From HB2-32-21 sp041603535 (GTDB taxonomy: Bacteria; Pseudomonadota; Gammaproteobacteria; Pseudomonadales; Porticoccaceae), in contig JBFIEE010000003.1 in the NCBI GenBank assembly GCA_041603535.1, forward strand, positions 1 through 64,000: 64,000 bases of DNA. The letters are read 5' to 3'. The position numbers and the translations under genes are program-made. Positions within the stretch are counted from its first letter, which is position 1, and each line of letters opens with the position of its first letter. Under the pieces are notes generated by a model. That model made no database searches, was not told where the DNA came from, and worked only from the letters and a program-made list of their open reading frames with translations. Positions 7,881 to 16,642 of this stretch are shown here, piece after piece.

Positions 7881-8600
7881 TCACTTATATGCTTCCCTCA
7901 AGGCGCTTAAATGCCGCTGGTGAGCCGGGTCGAGATAGGGTAATAGCAGTGACAGGACTTGATATACCCCCTGGCTCAAATCATTGTTGGAAAAGTCTGT
8001 TTTGGGCGTGGCAGTGAAGTGTTGTTTGAAGCTGATCCATTGGGTGCATACCAATAGCATCGTTAAGCAAAGGTCGTTCAATAAGGTTTCAGAGCTGACA
8101 GTGAGCGTGCCGCACCGTGTCAGTTGCTTGAGAAGAGCCAGTAATGCCGCGTCTAGCGCCTGTAAAATGCGACGAAATTTTTGGCCCAGTGATGGGCATT
8201 TTGAGATTATGTAATCCGTATCCTGGTAGATGAAGCGGTACTGCAGGGCTAACTCAAAACCAAGATGTAGAAAGAACCAGATATCCTCAATGGTCGGTTG
8301 TTCAGGGAATGTTTGCATTAGCAGTGGGCTCAGCTCTTGTTCATATTGAGCAAAGAGCTGTTCTATCAACTGCGCCTTATTCTTGTAATGGTAGTAGAGA
8401 TTACCAGGGCTGATATCCAGTTCTAGAGCGACGTGATTTGTCGATACGGGTGGCGTACCGAGCGTGTTAAATAGCACCAGAGTGGTGTCGAGAATACGCT
8501 GTTTGGTGTTGGGTTTGCTCAACGTGGCAGCCTTGTTGTGTAATGCCTGGTAGTGCTTGCTCGGCAGAAAATCTGTCTGGTGTTGAAGATTGTTGTGCAA
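7881..8600 (-). CDS. phaD: TetR-family regulator, PhaD-like
   Basis: A 239-residue TetR regulator with an N-terminal helix-turn-helix (about residues 33-80) containing KQRILDTTLVLFNTLG and ISPGNLYYHYKNK. It resembles PhaD of Pseudomonas PHA clusters, including the following effector-domain start (QYEQELSPLL). It is divergent from the phasin gene with a gap of 135 bases, the arrangement expected if it regulates the phasin. PhaD assignment is by motif memory and context; a generic TetR is the alternative. An N-terminal extension of about 30 residues precedes the DNA-binding domain, so a later start is possible. Confidence 0.75.
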   Translation of the reverse strand: MHNNLQHQTDFLPSKHYQALHNKAATLSKPNTKQRILDTTLVLFNTLGTPPVSTNHVALELDISPGNLYYHYKNKAQLIEQLFAQYEQELSPLLMQTFPEQPTIEDIWFFLHLGFELALQYRFIYQDTDYIISKCPSLGQKFRRILQALDAALLALLKQLTRCGTLTVSSETLLNDLCLTMLLVCTQWISFKQHFTATPKTDFSNNDLSQGVYQVLSLLLPYLDPAHQRHLSALREAYK

Positions 8601-8735
8601 CTGGTGGAATGTTAGTTATTTTACTCTAAATAAACCGCGTATCTTGCTTAACTTGCCGCGAAGTCATAGATTTTTGTGAAGTTATGTACCTCGCAGCTCA
8701 GTTTAAACAATTGACGAATTTGGAGCGAGATTATT

Positions 8736-9359
8736 ATGGCTACTGCAAAAGGGTTACAAAACGCAAAAGTGCGGAAGATTCTCAATAAGAATGACGAGCT
8801 GGTAAGTAAAACTGTTGATAAAGGCCGGGAGCTCACCGAAAAAGCCCTGGAGCGAAATCGTGATATTTGGTTGGCCGGTCTCGGTGCCTTTTCTAAGGCG
8901 CGCGAGGGAAGCGGCGAACTGTTCAGTAAGCTGGTTGAATCTGGTGAAAAATTTGAAAATCGCTATAAAAATTTCGTTGACGAAAGTAGCGATTCTGCTT
9001 TGAAAACAGTGACTAACCTCCTTGACAAGATTCCCAACCCGTCAGAAAAAATTGAAGATGTGTTCGATTCCCGGGTTGCCAAGACCCTCAAGCGCCTCGG
9101 CGTGCTGCCAACTATCCATGCCTTGCAAACGCTTTCTGACCAGGTCGAAAATTTAACTGCCCTGTTTGAAGAATACGTCGATACGACGCCTGAGAAGAAG
9201 GTCGCTGCAAAAAAGGTCGTCGCTAAAACGCCAGTTAAGCACAAGCCAGTTGCGAAAAAAGCAGCCGTGGAAAAAACCGTTGCTAAAAATCGCCCCGTGA
9301 CAAAAGCAGCAACCAAAAAGGCAGTCGTTAAAAAAACGTCAACCCAAAAGCTCACTTAA
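8736..9359 (+). CDS. phaF: Phasin (PhaF/PhaI-type polyhydroxyalkanoate granule protein)
   Basis: A 207-residue phasin. Residues about 35-140 form the amphipathic phasin domain (RDIWLAGLGAFSKAREG, then a helical region ending with RLGVLPTIHALQTLSDQVE). The C-terminal third is a Lys/Ala/Val/Pro-rich tail with repeated AKK, VAKK and KKAV units, typical of PhaF histone-like tails that bind DNA. It would coat PHA granules and help partition them with the nucleoid. It has a GGAG ribosome site and is followed by a strong hairpin terminator. No PHA synthase gene is inside the window. Confidence 0.88.
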   Translation: MATAKGLQNAKVRKILNKNDELVSKTVDKGRELTEKALERNRDIWLAGLGAFSKAREGSGELFSKLVESGEKFENRYKNFVDESSDSALKTVTNLLDKIPNPSEKIEDVFDSRVAKTLKRLGVLPTIHALQTLSDQVENLTALFEEYVDTTPEKKVAAKKVVAKTPVKHKPVAKKAAVEKTVAKNRPVTKAATKKAVVKKTSTQKLT

Positions 9360-9431
9360 CGGTTGCTAGCTGCTTCGGGACGAGGCGTTACTCCAGGACG
9401 CGCGGAATTTTTTCTGCGCTACCATCCAGTT

Positions 9432-9481
9432 AAAAAAGACCCTGGAAAGTTCTTATACGAACGTTTTCATGGGTCTTTTTT
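9432..9481. terminator. Bidirectional intrinsic terminator after phasin gene
   Basis: Perfect 11-bp arms (AAAAAAGACCC and GGGTCTTTTTT) flank a 28-base loop, giving A and T runs on both sides. It lies between the convergent phasin gene and the large hydrolase-adenylation fusion, so it can end transcription from both. Confidence 0.85.
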
Positions 9482-9544
9482 GTTTGGCGCTATTTTTCAG
9501 CGCGGGTTTAACAAAGGCCTGTTTGATTTTACGCCGTTTAATAT

Positions 9545-12500
9545 CTAACCGGCCTCGCTGACGCCGGTAATCATCGATGAATCAGTAGTGCTTGATACCG
9601 GTTCGCTGGGTACGATGGGAGTGGAGTCCGGAGCGATGTTTTCTGTTGGGGTTTCTGTTGGTCGGGAGGCTGAACCCTCTAACTTTGCGTTTTTCTGTAA
9701 AGCCACGACGTTTTGTGAAACGTTCCGATTAGCCGGTATAGATTGCCCTTCAACTTCCTTAGCAGGGGCGGCCGTGGGCGCCAACGCAGCCTTTTTACCG
9801 GCAGGTGAAGCCTTTTTTGTTGCTTTGGCTTTACTGCGCGGGTCAGGTGATTTGCGCGTGGCGGGTTTTTTCTTTACGGTGTTCGAGGCATTGCTTTTCG
9901 AGCTTTCCAGCGGCGACCCAGCGTCGCCAGTGACGCTTTTTTTCATTCGCACCAGGGACGTTTTAGTCAGCGATTCGTACCTGGCAGTTTTGGGGTTGAA
10001 CCAGTAAGTTCGGCCTTTTGCCAAGGCGCTAGCAGGCAGACCTTCGTCTTTTAGGACCTGCTTTCTGATCTGTTGCCCTAAAGTCATAGGCAATTTTTCA
10101 ACAATACGGACTACCACTGGTCGACTTTTAGGGTCGAGCGAAGCGTTAACCAGGGTGCTGAGTTCGGTAGTGGAGAAATTCTTTTTATTACGGAGTGACA
10201 GCGCCACTGCGGGTATTTCGTAGTTGTAGCCATCAAGGCCTAATCCGTAGGCGGCGGCAAGGCTAACACAGTCGAGTTGCCAGACCACGTTTTCAATGGC
10301 GAGGCTGGCAATGTAATCGTCCTTGGTGTTGATGAGGTTTTTGTGGGTATCGAGAAAACGATAGTTGCCGTCTTCGTCGACCATGAACATATCACCAGAT
10401 ACCTGCCAGCAATCGCCTTTTTCAAATACGTTGTGAATGGGTTGTTGACGTAAGTGGCCATAATTAGGGTCCGACCTGGCCAGCATCATACCCGCAGTAC
10501 CGTTGGGTGCCGGACACAGGTAACCAGCCGCGTCATAATAAGGTCGATTGTGGTCGTGATCCCAGTAGACCAGGGCGACATCACTACTTCCCGGGACGGG
10601 TTCAACGACCGGCCCAGGTTTTTTACAGGTAATGTTAGCGAGGTAGGCGTTGCTGTCTCGCGAAACAAAAATCTCCATTACCTTCGTCATGGGAAAACGC
10701 TGTAACACGCGTTTACACAGGGGTTCGGGCATCCCCACACCAGCAAATAAACGAATTGAATGACCGTTTTCCAGTTTATTGGCTGGAGAGTCCACCAGCT
10801 TACGCAACATGCATCCGGAGTAGAACACAACGCGAGCGCCATAGATTCTCGCTTCCTTCCAAAAAGTGTCGACGTCAAATCTGCCTGCCACGGCAACCCG
10901 AGCGCCGGCGACCAGCGAGGCACTGACCGATACCAGTAGTCCGGTAGGGTCATGCAGCGGCGTCCAGCAATAAGCTGTATCCGAAGAGACAAGGGCTGTG
11001 GCGGATGCGGTTCCCAGCGCCGACAGCGCCCAGCGGCGGTTAGTAATGTAATTGCAGTGGGTGTCGCCGGCTCGACCGGAAAACAAAATAAAAGCTGTGT
11101 CATCAGCTTTGCCGGGTGATGGTTGGTACCAGTCAGGGACCGCCACACGACCGGGATTAATTTCCTCCATGTCGTTGACATCCGGCGGTAAATTACGCTG
11201 CGAACGGCCAAAACCGCCCAGTATATTTACCTGGCCTGGAAAGTTTTTTACCGCGGTTTCGGCATTTTCAGGATCCGCGATCAGATGTTGGACTTTACCG
11301 AGCTTGAGTTCGGTGGCCAGTTGATGGTGTGTGCCATTATTGCGCAGTAACACGGTCACCGCGCCGAGCCGGTTGACGGCCATAATAGTTGCCAGTGACG
11401 AGGGACGCGCATGCATAATAATGCCCACATGCTCGCCAGTGCGGATGCCGATTGAAATCAGCCCGCGGACGATATTGTCGACACGCTTATTAGCATCCGC
11501 ATAGCTGTGCGCTCTGCCGTGGTATAGAAAATAAGTATCCTGAGGTGCTTTTTCGGCCTGCTTTGCCAGTGCCAGCGCGAAACCTACCCGACTTTCACTA
11601 TTAAGATTTTCCAGTCGAGATAGGTAGGATAGATGGGAGCTAAAATTGCTGGTGATCGATTGAATCGTACCCGTCGTTATCCCAAATAAATCTGCGGCCA
11701 TACCAAACGTGCCTTTGCCGATCTCCCAGAGGGTTTTAGCAGTGGCCATGGGTAAAGAGTCTTTGCGACTGTCGGCGAGGACTTGCGCATTTTCGAATTG
11801 ACCTAAGGCGCACACAGTGCTGGGTCGATCACCGCCACCGCCCTGCCATTTAACCCATTGCGCCACCGACGGCCAGGTTTTTTCCATGGCTCCCGAACCC
11901 ACCACAATGCCCATATGACCGCCCTGCACAGGCAGTTCGAACAATTCAGCATTTGGCACGGCATCGGCGATACCACGAACTGAGGCGGCGCGGGCGATTT
12001 CGTCGTTGCTGCCAATAACCGCAAGAATGGGACAGGTTATTTCCGTTAGCGATACGGCTCGGCCTTCGATAACACAACCGCCGGACACCAGTCGGTTGCC
12101 CATGAGCATCTGAGCTAAAAATTCTCGCAGAGCGGGTCCTGGCCAGGCAACGAAACCTTCGCCACCGAGAAAGCTTCTACCATCCTCAGTTTGCAGCAGG
12201 GCGTCTCTATCATGTAGCGAGCCCAGAAAGGCGATTATACGTTTGACTTCCTTGGTGGGGCTCATCAGCTTAAACAGGTTTTTGGTTGCCCATGCCGGCA
12301 CCGCCGACGGGGCGAGACTTTTGGGAATAACTTTGGCGATGGTTTCAAAAACTTTGGTGGTCACTTCGTCGGGCACACCGGGTAAAAAATTCTTATATAT
12401 GTTCACCGGTGAACCAAAGGTGAATATTGACGCGACGTCTGCGGAACTCCGGTATGCTGTGGCTAGATAGCAGAAAATTCCCCCCTGCGAGTAACCGCCT

Positions 12501-12928
12501 AAATGGACGGGCATGCTTTTCGTTGATGAGACGTGGTCGATGGCATCGTTAACGGCCAAAATGTGGTCGCTAAAATCTCTCTCCAGGCCGCCCTCCTGAT
12601 GCTCGGGGGCACCGAAATCCACCACCCAAACGGAATACCCCAGCGCCGTTAGATACGTGACTGCACTGCTGTCGGTGGACATGTCATAAACGTTGGCGGA
12701 AATCATCAGGGGTGGTACGAGAATGACAGGTACGCTTTTAGTATTTGATTGTTTGATCTCGTAACATCGCAAACGATAGTTAGCATTTTCGTTAGCAACG
12801 TAATAGACCGCGCCGGTACGCGGTTCCAATCTGCCAAATCGGGCTATGAACGATGCGTTTTTCAGCGCCATACTGATTCTAGAAGCAGCGCCAGAATGTT
12901 CGGTGGGTTTTTCGTTTTTTGCCATCAC
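9545..12928 (-). CDS. Alpha/beta-hydrolase fused to an acyl-CoA-synthetase-like adenylation domain with a basic tail
   Basis: An 1127-residue protein in three parts. Residues about 30-370 are an alpha/beta hydrolase resembling PHA synthase/depolymerase proteins, with oxyanion-side PVILVPPLMI and nucleophile elbow GGYSQGG (Ser147, where PHA synthases have Cys). Residues about 440-960 are an AMP-binding/acyl-CoA synthetase-like domain (SYADANKRVDNIVRGL, GEHVGIIMHARPSSLATIMAVNRLG in part, SGDMFMVDEDGNYRFLDT). The usual Thr/Ser-Gly-rich ATP loop is replaced by ILFSGRAGDTH and the YGxTE-type motif is not apparent, so adenylation may be altered. The last 130 residues are Lys/Ala/Pro/Ser-rich. It converges on the phasin gene, and a role in PHA or fatty-acid metabolism is inferred from this. 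An OleBC-type fusion was considered but the hydrolase nucleophile is Ser, not Asp. Confidence 0.8.
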   Translation of the reverse strand: MMAKNEKPTEHSGAASRISMALKNASFIARFGRLEPRTGAVYYVANENANYRLRCYEIKQSNTKSVPVILVPPLMISANVYDMSTDSSAVTYLTALGYSVWVVDFGAPEHQEGGLERDFSDHILAVNDAIDHVSSTKSMPVHLGGYSQGGIFCYLATAYRSSADVASIFTFGSPVNIYKNFLPGVPDEVTTKVFETIAKVIPKSLAPSAVPAWATKNLFKLMSPTKEVKRIIAFLGSLHDRDALLQTEDGRSFLGGEGFVAWPGPALREFLAQMLMGNRLVSGGCVIEGRAVSLTEITCPILAVIGSNDEIARAASVRGIADAVPNAELFELPVQGGHMGIVVGSGAMEKTWPSVAQWVKWQGGGGDRPSTVCALGQFENAQVLADSRKDSLPMATAKTLWEIGKGTFGMAADLFGITTGTIQSITSNFSSHLSYLSRLENLNSESRVGFALALAKQAEKAPQDTYFLYHGRAHSYADANKRVDNIVRGLISIGIRTGEHVGIIMHARPSSLATIMAVNRLGAVTVLLRNNGTHHQLATELKLGKVQHLIADPENAETAVKNFPGQVNILGGFGRSQRNLPPDVNDMEEINPGRVAVPDWYQPSPGKADDTAFILFSGRAGDTHCNYITNRRWALSALGTASATALVSSDTAYCWTPLHDPTGLLVSVSASLVAGARVAVAGRFDVDTFWKEARIYGARVVFYSGCMLRKLVDSPANKLENGHSIRLFAGVGMPEPLCKRVLQRFPMTKVMEIFVSRDSNAYLANITCKKPGPVVEPVPGSSDVALVYWDHDHNRPYYDAAGYLCPAPNGTAGMMLARSDPNYGHLRQQPIHNVFEKGDCWQVSGDMFMVDEDGNYRFLDTHKNLINTKDDYIASLAIENVVWQLDCVSLAAAYGLGLDGYNYEIPAVALSLRNKKNFSTTELSTLVNASLDPKSRPVVVRIVEKLPMTLGQQIRKQVLKDEGLPASALAKGRTYWFNPKTARYESLTKTSLVRMKKSVTGDAGSPLESSKSNASNTVKKKPATRKSPDPRSKAKATKKASPAGKKAALAPTAAPAKEVEGQSIPANRNVSQNVVALQKNAKLEGSASRPTETPTENIAPDSTPIVPSEPVSSTTDSSMITGVSEAG

Positions 12929-13238
12929 TACAACCTCAGTGTTACAACGATATGAGCGAACTTAACGTCTGTAGACGAGAGATTGAGTTAATCATAGGGA
13001 GTGGTTATTCATAAAATGAATTCAAGTTATCTATTGGAAGGTCGTGGCTCAACGCCTGGTTATAAATAAGTTTGATCGAAGGCAGCACCACATCAACCAC
13101 TGTAATGCCCGGAATCTGCGTGGACATTTGGTAATCAGTTCGGTTGGGGGGTGACGAAAATAGTGCTTCGGCGATTATTTCTGCTCGCCACTAATCAATC
13201 GACGTCCGCGAGGGACGCCCACGAGTTATATGGAAAAA
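12929..13238. other. Intergenic stretch, no gene seen
   Basis: A 310-base gap upstream of the minus-strand fusion gene and downstream of the next minus-strand hydrolase. No hairpin with a T run, no convincing promoter and no coding frame were found by eye. The fusion gene's promoter presumably lies in its left part. Confidence 0.5.
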
Positions 13239-14444
13239 CTAGGCCTTAGCAGGGAGTGGTGTTAAGCCAGTGAAGGACTCGTCGAGGGCCTGGTCGATAA
13301 AGCTATTGACGGTTTTTTCCCATGGGAAGGTGACGTGGTTGCCGTGATACCACTCAATTTTTGGGCGCCCCCAGTGCTCCCAGAGGTCTAGTGGGTCTTC
13401 CGGTCGGGCCAGTCGATCTAGGAGTCCGGCATAAATATAGCGGCGTTTAGCAGCGACCTTGGGTTTCAATACCGTGGGCGAGATGACTCGGGTCATTCGC
13501 TCTATGTCGTCCCAGGGCATACCAATATTATCGAGAAAGTACAGCAGATTTCTGCTGCCCAGACGGCGCGCAGCGCGCACCAAATTAACGGCGGGAACAC
13601 CGGCAATAGCGCAGGCAAGGTTGCCTTCCAGGCCTGCCAACATGGCAGTGGTATAACCGCCCAAAGAAATGCCATGAACACCAATCTCCGGCGCGCCTTC
13701 TTTGCGAAGCCAGGCAATGATGCGTCGTAATTCGAACATTGCCTGCGCCTCGGTATGAATAAGGTTGACATAGCCAGGAGAAAGCACGCCATCGCCACTG
13801 GTAGGGCCTATTTTTCGCGGCCCATGAAGGGGGATGACGTATTGAAGTACATTGAGACCTTTATTCTCGTGCAAGGCTTTGGCGTGGAAGAAGGGTAGAT
13901 CCATATACGGCACGCCCATACGGTAGCCGTGAATATTGATTAACCACGGGCGTTGAGGGCCAGAATGACGCAAAACCCAGCAGTGGGCGGTGTGATTGGC
14001 TGTATAACTCAGCCACCGATTGCGCCCTGATTCGCCCAGATGGGGAACATAACCGCTATCGAAAGTCATGTGTTCGAAATGAATGCCCCGCGAGGTTGCT
14101 TTCTTGAATTTCACCCCGTCCATTTCCGGTGGCGTCTGGTGATAGCCTCTGGGGTTATCCAGCCAGCCTTTCACTTCAAAAAATTCGAGGGCGTCCTCCA
14201 TCTCGTCAGCACAACGTTTACGGAATCCAGGTGTTGGGAAACGTAGTCTGGAGGCCAGGCCTAATCCCACCATCAGGGCTTCGTCGACACCTACCATCGC
14301 CATTGAGGCCAGGGTCATTTTCGGGCGTGGCGCGTTCTCAGGCCAGTCCAATAGGTCATTTATGGTGTCGGAGCCGGGTATCCAGGTCGGGATTTGTACG
14401 TCGGGAAGATCGCGAGGTTTGGGTAAAAGGGACGCCAGTTTCAT
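13239..14444 (-). CDS. Alpha/beta hydrolase (ABHD18/dienelactone-hydrolase-like), paralogue A
   Basis: A 401-residue soluble alpha/beta hydrolase. Visible are the oxyanion-strand RPWLINIHGYRMG, the HGPRKIG segment after the second strand, the nucleophile elbow GVHGISLGGYTT, a likely acid in AGLLDRLARPEDPL, and the catalytic His in WYHGNHVTFPW near the C-terminus. It resembles the ABHD18/DUF2048 group. It lacks a signal peptide. A divergent paralogue begins about 230 bases away at 14677. The substrate is unknown; location beside PHA genes suggests an ester or lipid, which is inference only. Confidence 0.75.
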   Translation of the reverse strand: MKLASLLPKPRDLPDVQIPTWIPGSDTINDLLDWPENAPRPKMTLASMAMVGVDEALMVGLGLASRLRFPTPGFRKRCADEMEDALEFFEVKGWLDNPRGYHQTPPEMDGVKFKKATSRGIHFEHMTFDSGYVPHLGESGRNRWLSYTANHTAHCWVLRHSGPQRPWLINIHGYRMGVPYMDLPFFHAKALHENKGLNVLQYVIPLHGPRKIGPTSGDGVLSPGYVNLIHTEAQAMFELRRIIAWLRKEGAPEIGVHGISLGGYTTAMLAGLEGNLACAIAGVPAVNLVRAARRLGSRNLLYFLDNIGMPWDDIERMTRVISPTVLKPKVAAKRRYIYAGLLDRLARPEDPLDLWEHWGRPKIEWYHGNHVTFPWEKTVNSFIDQALDESFTGLTPLPAKA

Positions 14445-14676
14445 AGGTATTCTATCGCTGATTTAATGCAACAACCTGACATAGTACCCCCGCAAACGGC
14501 AATATGGAAATAAGTAGTGTGCCAGGAGGACACCAACCCTGGCGGCAAAACAAGTTACGCTTAGGCGAGTATCTGTTCCACCCAACTGCCTTTGGCGCGT
14601 TGCTGATGGCATTCCTCTGGCCTCTGGGCCAAATCAGATATAAAATTTGTCACTAAATTACCTGGGATGCTGCGCC

Positions 14677-16074
14677 ATGAATTCAACGACGTTAATCCGC
14701 CTGCTGCCAGGAATACCCATTGTGGCGGGCGTGGTTTGGTTGATAGCCTTTAGCGAGTTTGTCAGCCCGATAGCCACTGTTTTACCCGGCGCCTTGTTGC
14801 TCGGTGGTGGCGTGTCCGCGCAGCTTCTAAAAGGCGATTTTCGGAGTCCGCAAGTGGTGGCAATGGGGGCTTTGCTGGGAATAGTAAGCGCCATTTTTCT
14901 CGTTGTTAGTCTCGATTTTTGGTCATTTATGTGCTTGCTGTCCCTGTCTGTCGCCTCGTTACTTGTCGCGGGAAGAGGCTTTGATGTATACCGGCCCCAG
15001 GGCGACGTTCCCGTGAATACTAAGCCGGTTACGGTGGCTGCTAAAGCCGCCCTTGACGAGGCCGCCCTCGGCGCGGTTATAAGCTTAATGCTGCGTTCTC
15101 CCGAGGCGGCATTAATCGAAAAAATCGCGGAGGAGAGCCATGAGGCTATAGGCTTGCTCGACAAAGAGGGATTTCTTGGCGCGCCGATGGATTGGCATCG
15201 CGACCCGGTCATGCCGGAAAATATTATTTTCCGGCCGGCCTCCTTTCGCGGCCTTGATTATCAGAAAATGAGTTTCGATAGCGGCTACCAGGTTCCCATA
15301 GAATTACCCGGGTTTGAGCGCTGGCAGCGTTTCGAAAATAATCGATCAGCCCACGGCGTGGTGTTGCGACATGCCGGTCCGCCACGGCCCTGGATGATGT
15401 GCATTCACGGGGGTGGCATGGGTGATGACGCTTTCAATATTGTGGGTATGCAGGCAGCCAAGTTTCACCGCGACCACGGTTTGAATGTGGTGCTGCCGGT
15501 TTTGCCGTTACACGGACCACGTCGCGTGGGCAGAATGAATGGCGTCGGCCTAATTGGTGGCCATCTGACCAACACCCTCTTCGGTCTATCTCAGGCGGTC
15601 TGGGATCTCAGGCAGATATTGGCCTGGGTGAGGGCTCAGGGCGAATTTGAGGTAGGCCTTTATGGTATATCGTTGGGTGGCTACACGACGGCGCTGTTAA
15701 GCTCCCTGGAAGCCAATTTAGCCTGCGCTGTGGCCGGTATCCCAGCGAATCAGCTGGCGCCCATGATTCTTAAACTTGTAGAGCCAAGGGTCCGTGTAGG
15801 ACTGGCAGAATGCGGTCTTGACTTAAAAGAGATAGAACGTCTGTTTACTGTTATCTCGCCATTGGCAATGAGTCCGCAAATTGACGTCGACCGGCGTTAT
15901 ATATTTGCCGGAATTGCTGATCGCATGGTGCCAGCAAACCACGTGGCAACGTTGTGGCGTCACTGGGATAAATGCCACATCGCCTGGTATCAGGGCAGTC
16001 ACGTGACCTGGCGCTGGGAAGGGCCAGCGCAGCAAATGCTCGACGAGGCAGTTGGTAAACATTTGCCTTTTTGA
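14677..16074 (+). CDS. Alpha/beta hydrolase paralogue B with N-terminal membrane segments
   Basis: A 465-residue relative of the divergent hydrolase at 13239-14444, sharing the HGPRRVG, YGISLGGYTTALLSSLEANLACA-type elbow (nucleophile Ser in GISLGG) and C-terminal WYQGSHVTWRW elements. It differs in having about 100 extra N-terminal residues with three or four hydrophobic segments (IPIVAGVVWLIAF, VLPGALLLGGG, SAIFLVVSLDFWS, LLSLSVASLLVAG), so it is probably membrane-anchored with the hydrolase domain on one face. I chose ATG 14677; an in-frame TTG lies ten codons upstream. Substrate unknown. Confidence 0.72.
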   Translation: MNSTTLIRLLPGIPIVAGVVWLIAFSEFVSPIATVLPGALLLGGGVSAQLLKGDFRSPQVVAMGALLGIVSAIFLVVSLDFWSFMCLLSLSVASLLVAGRGFDVYRPQGDVPVNTKPVTVAAKAALDEAALGAVISLMLRSPEAALIEKIAEESHEAIGLLDKEGFLGAPMDWHRDPVMPENIIFRPASFRGLDYQKMSFDSGYQVPIELPGFERWQRFENNRSAHGVVLRHAGPPRPWMMCIHGGGMGDDAFNIVGMQAAKFHRDHGLNVVLPVLPLHGPRRVGRMNGVGLIGGHLTNTLFGLSQAVWDLRQILAWVRAQGEFEVGLYGISLGGYTTALLSSLEANLACAVAGIPANQLAPMILKLVEPRVRVGLAECGLDLKEIERLFTVISPLAMSPQIDVDRRYIFAGIADRMVPANHVATLWRHWDKCHIAWYQGSHVTWRWEGPAQQMLDEAVGKHLPF

Positions 16075-16082
16075 CGGCACTA

Positions 16083-16642
16083 GTACCGCCGCGTTATGAA
16101 ATACCTGGAGCGTTTCGAACGGAGCGATACCGGCGTCAATGACCGGTTTTACTTTGCCAGGACTTACCCCCGCCGTCGTGTATGCGCTCGCTCCGGCGCC
16201 CATAGCCGGATCACTTAAATCAGGTTGGCGGGTTGGCAAGCACGACCGGCGGGGGCTAGTGCTGCTGTATCTGAAACAGCGGACCCGATGCGTTGGCCCG
16301 CATAGCTACCACCTGAAAGCCAGTCCAAGAAAGTGTCTGCGCTACCGTTAGCGGCTCACTGAGGCTGATCATCGACCAGCCTTCCCAAGATGCCTTTACC
16401 GTCAACGCAGATCGCCGCTGCCTCGTGACAGTTGTGGCTGAGCGGTCGCAGCAGCGCGGGCTAGCGGGGAAGATCCAATGCTGCTGTGGCCGGGTAGCCG
16501 TGGCTTAGTGGTCTATGTGGTTTAGTGAGGGACAATCGATTGAGAATTGCCTGGGATTGCAGCTGTGCAAACCCCAGCTAAGCCGCACCAAATTTCGCCT
16601 TGCTAATTAATATGTTGCGCTAAGTTCTAACCATGCCTTGTC
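16083..16642 (-). pseudogene. Degenerate remnant of nasT, its upstream spacer and the porin 3' end
   Basis: This stretch aligns in order, with many substitutions and deletions, to 24061-24670. Anchors include the block at about 16137-16160 matching 24089-24112 (nasT codons), 16261-16290 matching 24296-24325, 16565-16590 matching 24591-24616 in the nasT-porin spacer, and 16624-16642 matching 24652-24670 at the porin 3' end with one mismatch in 19. No continuous frame survives. Homology to the porin stops at about 16642, and homology to the kinase gene begins at about 16647. This is the junction expected from an old tandem duplication. Confidence 0.85.

Noticed and set aside
9588..10007. Plus-strand open frame opposite the fusion gene's basic tail
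   Set aside because: It is the complement of a Lys/Ala-rich coding region; such sequence produces long antisense frames. No start signals were seen.
9545..12928. OleBC-type olefin biosynthesis fusion
   Set aside because: OleB is a haloalkane-dehalogenase-like hydrolase with an Asp nucleophile; here the elbow is GYSQGG with Ser, and no oleA or oleD is nearby.
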